From Limnephilus marmoratus (lineage: Eukaryota; Arthropoda; Insecta; Trichoptera; Limnephilidae), in the NCBI GenBank assembly GCA_917880885.1, contig OU862912.1:50951117-51015116 (forward strand): DNA of 64,000 bases, given 5' to 3'. How positions within the stretch are numbered: the first letter of the stretch is position 1; every line of letters begins with the position of its first letter. The position numbers and the translations under genes are program-made. This document shows, in pieces, positions 54,963-64,000 of this stretch. Below the pieces are notes generated by a model that saw only the letters and a list, made by a program, of their open reading frames with translations, had not been told where the DNA came from and ran no database searches.

Positions 54963-55222
54963 GGTCAATTTTGGGGATTTGTATTTCTAAATAACATTTT
55001 ATACAACGGGTACCCGGCATGCGTTGCAAAAGCACTGTAACCTCGGGGTCAACATAACTGTTATGGTTTCATTCCAAGTTCCGGGAAACTACATTATAAT
55101 GCAAGCGCCTTGCAAACGCATGCCCTGTATTATAACATAATATACAAAGGGTACCCGGCATGCGTTGCAAGGTCACTGCAACCTCAGGTAGAACTCAGGA
55201 TGAAATTATGCATTGCTAAAAT

Positions 55223-55651
55223 ATTTTTTTTACATTAGCTCCACACAGGAGGTACTGATGAAAACAATTTCCCTAGGGGCCTATGTCATCTTTGAGGATG
55301 CTGTGTGGAGGGTTTTTTAAGGGAAAGGACGGAGAAAAAGATATGCATTTAATTATTTTTTTTTACATGAGCTCCACACAGGAGGTCGTGGGGAAAATAA
55401 TTTACCTCAGGTCCTATGTCATCTTTGGGGATGCTGTGTGGAGGATTTTTTTAAGGAAAGGAAGGAGATGAGAGTTCTTGGAAGGAAAAGGGTTTAAGGG
55501 GTGGGTAGGAATCTGGGGTTCAGTGTGTCCTAAGCATCCGCCTCCAAGAACTAGGTAGACCTCACCGCATGAACCCGGGCACCCCTACTAAATCACCAAA
55601 CGTAGCGAACCACTTGAGGTGACCTATGGCAGAGGTGTTGGTTATCCAATA
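55223..55651 (-). mobile_element. SINE-B cluster 3 (two copies)
   Basis: Third duplicate with only two tails (about 55230 and 55362). The middle copy of clusters 1 and 2 is missing. Confidence 0.7.
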
Positions 55652-55849
55652 GTGGACAACTTTGGGGATTTGTATTTCTACATTAAATTATATACATCGG
55701 GTACCCGGCATGCGTTGCAAGGTCACTGTTACCTCAGGTTTCTTCATATATTTAATTTAACACACTCTCCTCCTCGCTTCATCCACGTTCACACGTCAAA
55801 TCGCATAGTGTTTAAACCCGTTAATTGCTTTTGCAATGGGCCCAGCTAG

Positions 55850-58132
55850 TATATATATATTAATGTTTGGTTTGGGAAAGCTCTTTTTCCGCGCACTTTT
55901 TCGTTGACGCAAAAACGACCAGTACGCCCTTTACGTTTCACCCACCTCAAGGTTCACTTTCGGTTCAAGCAAATTCAGTGCACCCTCAGTACTTTGATTT
56001 TGCGAGGTCAGTTTTTTTCGACAAAATTAGCGCCTTATTCACAGAAAAACTGACGCGAATCAACGGCGAAAACTAGAACCAATAGTAAAATTACACTCAA
56101 TTCGGCCAGGTTACATTTCCCGCCGACAGGTTCGCGTTTCCAAAAAAATGATGTCATTTTGGCCATCAGTTTCGATGCAAATGAAAATGCTAGGAATATT
56201 GAGTCAGGTCAGGGATCTCAGACGTCAAATTTTTAGCCTAACAAAGCAGACTTTTCACGGTTTTCGGTAGTGGTTTTACGGTACGCGGCATTGCGGCCCC
56301 AAAACCGATCCCGGCTCGGATGTTTTTCAAAAATCTAATACAATAGAGAATTCCGCAACTTTTAAAACCAAAATTGTATGCCCATCCCATATAAAATAGT
56401 TCAGGAGATGCTGACAAAATTCGACATTTTCCGAAAAAAAATCATCAAAACACGCGCTTACAGATTCCATCGGAAGTTAAAATTTTGCTAGCCAGTTCAA
56501 ATTAACACGTTATTCATTCGGGGTAGGTACCTACTTATTTCGGTAGTATTGCAAATATGATGAAAAAAGCAAAGAGAAGAAAATGCGCAGGTACCTACCC
56601 GAATACGTAGATACACAATTAATTAGGTTTTAATGCAATGGTAAGGTTGTTTCGATGATACTGAATAATTCAACTTTTTTTAAAGTTAATTTTCACGTTC
56701 TTTATTGGTTCTACTCAAGTTCTGTTATTTTATCATTAAAGGTCAGTTACATTGCAAAACTAAAATAATTACAGAACTCGAACGGAACTATCTAGAACTG
56801 AAAATTTACTAGAAAAATTTAAAGAATTGTCAATTTTTTTTATTAATTATTATTTTTTTATTTTTAAGTGTGTTCTATTTAAACATTGTTAAATAAAAAA
56901 AAATAATAAAATATATATATATATACATTACGCGTGTTCTAGGTAGGTACTTACTTGCGGGGACTTTTTTCATTTAAAAATCAAAACATGATATTGAATG
57001 AATTTATTTGTAGTGAAAATTATTTTATGCTCAACAGCATAATGGCGTCGTTTTGGTGAAATATTACAACAAAGTACCTACTTAGTACTTACACTTGCAA
57101 AATGAAATACAATACAACTACAATAGTGAGCTCCGGCATAATGAAATTTTGCACTGCTAAACCGTGCAACCGATTGTTATTGTTAATGGACTATTTGTGC
57201 GTAAATAAATTAATTATATACAGCGGGTACCCGGCATGCGTTGCGAGGCCACTTTATCTTCGGGGTCAACTAAACCGTAATGGTTCCCTACTAAGTCCCG
57301 GGAAACAACATTATAAAATTATGCACTTTATAAAATTATATACAACGGGTACCCGGCATGCGTTGCAAGGCCGCTTTAACCTCGGGGTCAATAAAACTGT
57401 AATGTTTCCATCCGAAGTCCTGGGAAACTACATTATAATGCAAGCGCCTGCACTTTATAACAGTATATACAACGGGTACCCGGCATGCGTTGCAAGGTCA
57501 CTGTAACCTCGGGGTCAACTTAATTATAATGGTTCCATCACAAGTACCGGGAAACTACATTATAATGCAAGCACCTGCACTATATAAAATTATATACAAC
57601 GGGTACCCGGTATGCGTTGCAAGGCGACTTTAACCTAGGGGTCAACTTTACTGTAATGGTTTCATCCCGATTCCCGGGAAATAAAATTTTAATGCAAGCG
57701 CCTGCAATTTATAACATAATATACAACGGGTACACGGCATGCGTTGCAAGGTCACTGTAACCTCGGGGTCAACTTAACTGTAATGGTTCCATCCCAATTC
57801 CCGGGAAATAATATTTTAAAGCAAGTGCCTGCAATATATAACATGATATACAACGGTTACTCGGCATGCGTTGCAAGGTCACTGTAACCTCGGGATCAAC
57901 TTAACTGTAATGGTTCCATTCCAATTCCTGGGAAATTACATTTTAATGCAAGCGCTGCACTACATAACATTATATACAACGGGTACCCGGCATGCGTTGC
58001 AAGGCCACTGTGAACTCAGGTTTCTTCATATATTTAATTTAACACACACTCCTCCTCGCTTCATCCACGTTCACACGTCAAATCGCATAGTGTCTTAACC
58101 CGTCAGTTGCTTCTGCAACGGGCAAAACCTAG
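55850..58132 (+). mobile_element. Helitron-like tandem unit D (2.28 kb)
   Basis: Near-identical to unit B from the 5' block to the hairpin. Differences are scattered single bases. Its end has intact CTAG at 58129-58132. Confidence 0.75.
57227..58015 (+). repeat. 127-bp minisatellite of unit D
   Basis: Same seven monomers in the same order and with the same private variants (for example GGTACACGG and GGTTACTCGG) as unit B. Confidence 0.85.
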
Positions 58133-60436
58133 TATATATAGTATTGTTTGGTTTGGGAGAGCTCTTTTTCCGCGCACTTTTTCGTTGACGCAAAAACGAC
58201 CAGTACGCCCTTTACGTTTCACCCACCTCAAGGTTCACTTTCGGTTAAAGCAAATTCAGTGCACCCTCAGTACTTTGATTTTGCGAGGTCAGTTTTTTTC
58301 GACAAAATTAGCGCCTTATTCACAGAAAAACTGACGCGAATCAACGGCGAAAACTAGAACCAATAGTAAAATTACACTCAATTCGGCCAGGTTACATTTC
58401 CCGCCGACAGGTTCGCGTTTCCTAAAAAATGATGTCATTTTGGCCATCAGTTTCGATGCAAATGAAAATGCTAGGAATATTGAGTCAGGTCAGGGATCTC
58501 AGACGTCAAATTTTTAGCCTAACAAAGCAGACTTTTCACGGTTTTCGGTAGTGGTTTTACGGTACGCGGCATTGCGGCCCCAAAACCGATCCCGGCTCGG
58601 ATGTTTTTCAAAAATCTAACGCAGTAGAGAATTCCGCAACTTTAAATACCAAAATTACACGCCCATCCCATATAAAATAGTTCAGGAGATGCTGACAAAG
58701 TTCGACATTTTCCGAAAAAAAATCACCAAAACACGTGCTTACAGATTCCATTGGAAGTTTAATTTTTGCTGGCCAGTTCAAATTAACACGCTATTCATTC
58801 GGGGTAGGTACCTACTTATTTCGGTAGTATTGCAAATATGATGAAAAAAGCAAAGATTGCAGGAATTGAAGGAAATGCGCAGGTACCTACCTGAATGGGT
58901 ACCTACACAACGAATTAGGTTTTAATGCAATAAATACTACGGTAAGGTTGTTTCGATGATACAGAATAATTGAACTTTTTTTAAGTTAATTTTCACGTTC
59001 TGTGATGGTTCTACTCAAATTCTATTGTTTTATCATTACAGACCAGTTACATCACAAAACTGAAATAATTACAGAACTCGAACGGAACTTTATAGAACTG
59101 AAAATTTACTAGAAAAATTTAAAGAATTGTCAACTTTTTTTTATTAATTATTTTTTTTATTTTTAAGTGTGTTCTATTTGGACATTGTTAAATAAAAAAA
59201 ATAATTACGCGTGTTTTAGGTAGGTACTTACTTCCAGGGACTTTTTTCATTTAAAAATCAAAACATGATATTGAATGAATTTATTTATAGTGAAAATTAT
59301 TTTATGCTCAACAGCATAATGGCGTCGTTTTGGTGAAATATTACAACAAAGTACCTACTTAGTACTTACACTTGCAAAATGAAATACAATACAACTACAA
59401 TAGTGAGCTCCGGCATAATGAAATTTTGCACTGCTAAACCGTGCAACCGATTGTTATTGTTAATGGACTATTTGTGCGTAAATAAATTAATTATATACAG
59501 CGGGTACCCGGCATGCGTTGCGAGGCCACTTTAACTTCGGGGTCAACTAAACCGTAATGGTTCCCTACCAAGTCCTGGGAAACAACATTATAAAATTATG
59601 CACTTTATAAAATTATATACAACGGGTACCCGGCATGCGTTGCAAGGCCGCTTTAACCTCGGGGTCAATAAAACTGTAATGTTTCCATCCGAAGTCCTGG
59701 GAAACTACATTATAATGCAAGCGCCTGCACTATATAACAGTATATACAACGGGTACCCGGCATGCGTTGCAAGGTCACTGTAACCTCGGGGTCAACTTAA
59801 TTATAATGGTTCCATCCCAAGTACCGGGAAACTACATTATAATGCAAGCACCTGCACTATATAAAATTATATACAACGGGTACCTGGTATGCGTTGCAAG
59901 GCGACTTTAACCTAGGGGTCAACTTTACTGTAATGGTTTCATCCCGATTCCCGGGAAATAAAATTGTAATGCAAGCGCCTGCAATTTATAACATTATATA
60001 CAACGGGTATCCGGCATGCGTTGCAAGATCACTGTAACCTCGGGGTCAACCTAACTGTAATGGTTACATTCCAAGTTCCGGGAAACTACATTATAATACA
60101 AGCGCCTTGCAAACGCCTGCTTTATATTATAACATTATATACAAAGGGTACCTGGCATGCGTTGCAACATAAGTTTAACCTCGGGGTCAACATAACTGTT
60201 ATGGTTCCATTCCAAGTTCAGGGAAACTACATTATTATCCAAGCGCCTTGCAAATGCCTGCACTATATTATAACATTATAAACAACGGGTACCCGGCATG
60301 CGTTGCAAGGTCACTGCAACCTCAGGTTTCTTCATATATCTTTTAACACACAATCCTCCTCGCTTCATCCACGTTCACACGCAAATCGCATAATTTTTTA
60401 ACCCGTTAGTTGCATTTTTGCAACGGGCCCCGCTAG
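58133..60436 (+). mobile_element. Helitron-like tandem unit E (2.30 kb)
   Basis: The 5' half matches D. The middle (from about 58610) matches the diverged variant seen in units A and G (AAGATTGCAGGAATTGAAGG). The last monomers switch to the 141-bp type. The 3' end is CCCGTTAGTTGCATTTTTGC, then AACGGGCCCCGCTAG. It looks like a mosaic of the two subtypes. Confidence 0.7.
59504..60320 (+). repeat. Mixed 127/141-bp minisatellite of unit E
   Basis: First five monomers of the 127-bp type, then two or three with the extra CTTGCAAACGCCTG insert that makes 141 bp. Confidence 0.8.
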
Positions 60437-62723
60437 TATATATATTAATGTTCACTTTGGGAAAGCTCTTTTTCCGCGCACTTTTTCGTTGACGCAAAAA
60501 CGACCAGTACGCCCTTTACGTTTCACCCACCTCAAGGTTCACTTTCGGTTAAAGCAAATTCAGTGCACCCTCAGTACTTTGATTTTGCGAGGTCAGTTTT
60601 TTTCGACAAAATTAGCGCCTTATTCACAGAAAAACTGACGCGAATCAACGGCGAAAACTAGAACCAATAGTAAAATTACACTCAATTCGGCCAGGTTACA
60701 TTTCCCGCCGACAGGTTCGCGTTTCCAAAAAAATGATGTCATTTTGGCCATCAGTTTCGATGCAAATGAAAATGCTAGGAATATTGAGTCAGGTCAGGGA
60801 TCTCAGACGTCAAATTTTTAGCCTAACAAAGCAGACTTTTCACGGTTTTCGGTAGTGGTTTTACGGTACGCGGCATTGCGGCCCCAAAACCGATCCCGGC
60901 TCGGATGTTTTTCAAAAATCTAATACAATAGAGAATTCCGCAACTTTTAAAACCAAAATTGTATGCCCATCCCATATAAAATAGTTCAGGAGATGCTGAC
61001 AAAATTCGACATTTTCCGAAAAAAAATCATCAAAACACGCGCTTACAGATTCCATCGGAAGTTAAAATTTTGCTAGCCAGTTCAAATTAACACGTTATTC
61101 ATTCGGGGTAGGTACCTACTTATTTCGGTAGTATTGCAAATATGATGAAAAAAGCAAAGAGAAGAAAATGCGCAGGTACCTACCCGAATACGTAGATACA
61201 CAATTAATTAGGTTTTAATGCAATGGTAAGGTTGTTTCGATGATACTGAATAATTCAACTTTTTTTAAAGTTAATTTTCACGTTCTTTATTGGTTCTACT
61301 CAAGTTCTGTTATTTTATCATTAAAGGTCAGTTACATTGCAAAACTAAAATAATTACAGAACTCGAACGGAACTATCTAAAACTGAAAATTTACTAGAAA
61401 AATTTAAAGAATTGTCAATTTTTTTTAATTAATTATTATTTTTTTATTTTTAAGTGTGTTCTATTTAAACATTGTTAAATAAAAAAAAATAATAAAATAT
61501 ATATATATATATATATACATTACGCGTGTTCTAGGTAGGTACTTACTTGCGGGGACTTTTTTCATTTAAAAATCAAAACATGATATTGAATGAATTTATT
61601 TGTAGTGAAAATTATTTTATGCTCAACAGCATAATGGCGTCGTTTTGGTGAAATATTACAACAAAGTACCTACTTAGTACTTACACTTGCAAAATGAAAT
61701 ACAATACAACTACAATAGTGAGCTCCGGCATAATGAAATTTTGCACTGCTAAACCGTGCAACCGATTGTTATTGTTAATGGACTATTTGTGCGTAAATAA
61801 ATTAATTATATACAGCGGGTACCCGGCATGCGTTGCGAGGCCACTTTAACTTCGGGGTCAACTAAACCGTAATGGTTCCCTACCAAGTCCCGGGAAACAA
61901 CATTATAAAATTATGCACTTTATAAAATTATATACAACGGGTACCCGGCATGCGTTGCAAGGCCGCTTTAACCTCGGGGTCAATAAAACTGTAATGTTTC
62001 CATCCGAAGTCCTGGGAAACTACATTATAATGCAAGCGCCTGCACTTTATAACAGTATATACAACGGGTACCCGGCATGCGTTGCAAGGTCACTGTAACC
62101 TCGGGGTCAACTTAATTATAATGGTTCCATCCCAAGTACCGGGAAACTACATTATAATGCAAGCACCTGCACTATATAAAATTATATACAACGGGTACCC
62201 GGTATGCGTTGCAAGGCGACTTCACCTAGGGGTCAACTTTACTGTAATGGTTTCATCCCGATTCCCGGGAAATAAAATTTTAATGCAAGCGCCTGCAATT
62301 TATAACATAATATACAACGGGTACACGGCATGCGTTGCAAGGTCACTGTAACCTCGGGGTCAACTTAACTGTAATGGTTCCATCCCAATTCCCGTGAAAT
62401 AATATTTTAAAGCAAGTGCCTGCAATATATAACATGATATACAACGGTTACTCGGCATGCGTTGCAAGGTCACTGTAACCTCGGGATCAACTTAACTGTA
62501 ATGGTTCCATTCCAATTCCTGGGAAATTACATTTTAATGCAAGCGCTGCACTACATAACATTATATACAACGGGTACCCGGCATGCGTTGCAAGGCCACT
62601 GTGAACTCAGGTTTCTTCATATATTTAATTTAACACACACTCCTCCTCGCTTCATCCACGTTCACACGTCAAATCGCATAGTGTCTTAACCCGTCAGTTG
62701 CTTCTGCAACGGGCAAAACCTAG
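60437..62723 (+). mobile_element. Helitron-like tandem unit F (2.29 kb)
   Basis: Near-identical to B and D, with a longer TA run near 61499. Ends CCCGTCAGTTGCTTCTGCAA, then CGGGCAAAACCTAG at 62723. Confidence 0.75.
61816..62600 (+). repeat. 127-bp minisatellite of unit F
   Basis: Seven monomers with the same order and private variants as units B and D. Confidence 0.85.
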
Positions 62724-64000
62724 TATATATAGTATTGTTTGGTTTTGGGAGAGGTCTTTTTCCGCGCACTTTTTGGTTGACGCAAAAACGACCAGTACGC
62801 CCTTTGCGTTTCACCCACCTCAAGGTTCACTTTCGGTTGAAGCAAATTGGGACTGAAAACTGTAAGCAAATTTTTTTCGACAAAATGAAATATATACAGG
62901 GATTTATTCTCCGATACGAATCGGCGGCGAAAACTAGAAGCTCTACTCGAATCACTCGATTCGGCTCGGTTGTATTTCCCGCCGACAGATAGCGTTTCAA
63001 AAAAAAAATGACAAAAAAAGACTTAGCATTTTCCTCAAAGGAAAATGCTAGGTCTATGGTCAAAATCTTAGATGTCAAATTTTTAGCCTAACAAAACGGA
63101 ACTCTCGGCGGTTTCGGTCGTTGTTTTTCGGAAAACGACATTACCGCCGAAAAACCGATTCCGGGCTAGATGTTTTTTGAAAATACGATAGCCGGATAGA
63201 TTCCGCAACTTTTAACACCAATAAAACATATGATTCTCATATAAAATACGTCAGGAGATGCTGACGAAACACGAAATTTTCCGAAAAAAAATCATCAAAA
63301 TACGCGCTCACAGATTCCATCGGAAGTTTAAATATTCCTGGCCAGTTCAAATTAATACGTTTTTCATTCGGGGTAGGTACCTACTTATTTCGGTAGTATT
63401 GCAAATATGATGAAAAAAGCTAAGATTGCCGGAATCTAAGGAAATGCGCAGGTACCTACCTGAATGGGTACCTACACAACGAATTAGGTTTTAATGCAAT
63501 AAATACTACGGTAAGGTTGTTTCGATGATACAGAATAATGGAACTTTTTTTAAGTTAATTTTCACGTTCTGTGATGGTTCTACTCAAATTCTATTGTTTT
63601 ATCATTACAGACCAGTTACATCACAAAACTGAAATAATTACAGAACTCGAACGGAACTTTATAGAACTGAAAATTTACTAGAAAAATTTAAAGAATTGTC
63701 AATTTTTTTTATTAATTATTTTATTTTATTTTTAAGTGTGTTCTATTTGGACATTGTTAAATAAAAAAAATAATTACGCGTGTTCTAGGCAGGTACTTAC
63801 TTCCAGGGACTTTTTTCATTTAAAAATCAAAACATGATATTGAATGAATTTATTTATAGTGAAAATTATTTTATGCTCAACAGCATAATGACGTCGTTTT
63901 GGTGAAATATTACAACAAAGTACCTACTTAGTACTTACACTTGCAAAATGAAATACAATACAACTACAATAGTGAGCTCCGGCATAATGAAATTTTGCAC
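62724..64000 (+). mobile_element. Helitron-like tandem unit G, cut by the window end
   Basis: The 5' block is of the unit A subtype (GGTTGAAGCAAATT, GATTTATTCTCCGATACG). The middle is like E. The minisatellite is not reached before the window ends. Confidence 0.65.

Larger units (their letters stand above)
52013..55849 (+). mobile_element. Helitron-like unit C, diverged and expanded
   Basis: The 5' block differs (GGTTTTGGGGTAGGTCAGGG), and the middle (52060-53560) is unlike other units but keeps the AGGTACCTACC motifs. From 53560 it contains single minisatellite monomers alternating with SINE-B clusters, in three partial duplications. It ends with the hairpin CCCGTTAATTGCTTTTGCAA, then TGGGCCCAGCTAG. 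Confidence 0.55.

Noticed and set aside
57102..57506. 134-codon ORF in unit D
   Set aside because: It spans minisatellite monomers and, after small length differences, is broken in the equivalent place in units B and F.
46813..64000. CRISPR-like regular repeats
   Set aside because: The genome is eukaryotic, monomers are contiguous without unique spacers, and repeat length (127-141 bp) is far outside the CRISPR range.

Overview
The window is eukaryotic repeat-rich DNA, most likely from a moth or butterfly (Lepidoptera). The evidence is an AT-rich background, frequent TAGGTACCTA-type palindromes, a Dong-type retrotransposon in TAA microsatellites, Helitrons ending in CTAG-T, and tRNA-headed SINEs. 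I found no intact host gene, rRNA, tRNA gene or CRISPR array. Every recognisable coding stretch is a broken transposon protein. SINE-A, SINE-B and SINE-C are local labels of mine.

Layout. 1-15 kb: LINE 3' ends, SINE-A and SINE-B copies, a possible LTR promoter/polyA cassette (3.6-4.5 kb), a 5'-truncated Dong element with an intact C-terminal endonuclease ORF (5.8-7.1 kb), and a decayed autonomous Helitron with Pif1 helicase remnants (12.8-14.4 kb). 15.5-19.6 kb: a possible hAT element with a perfect 8-bp target duplication, invaded by a MITE, a Helitron and SINE-B copies. 20-27 kb: a long-TIR element, then one LINE split by a 2.9-kb DNA transposon (DUF7869-like transposase) and by a GC-rich MITE. 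27.2-28.6 kb: a possible inverted-repeat-bounded element full of minisatellites and a G-rich tract.

29.8-33.0 kb: two abutting Helitron-like elements. The first carries about 2.4 kb of an 81-bp repeat made of alternating TTC/GAA pentamers, the heat-shock-element pattern. The second carries a related array plus a TATA-containing promoter-like segment. I consider this the most interesting part of the window.

33-46.8 kb: LINE 3' ends (one sharing its 3' stem-loop tail with SINE-B), fragments of piggyBac, ZBED-like hAT and Penelope elements, a LINE reverse transcriptase pseudogene, a 241-bp foldback, and two head-to-tail Dong fragments. 46.8-64 kb: a head-to-tail array of Helitron-like units, several of them about 2.28 kb long and nearly identical. 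Each contains a 127- or 141-bp minisatellite, and most end in a hairpin plus CTAG. The array continues past the window edge.

The elements interact by nesting and parasitism rather than as an operon: SINE-B appears to borrow a LINE tail, MITEs and DNA transposons split LINEs, and Helitron-like units multiply in tandem. All family assignments come from reading motifs, without database searches.
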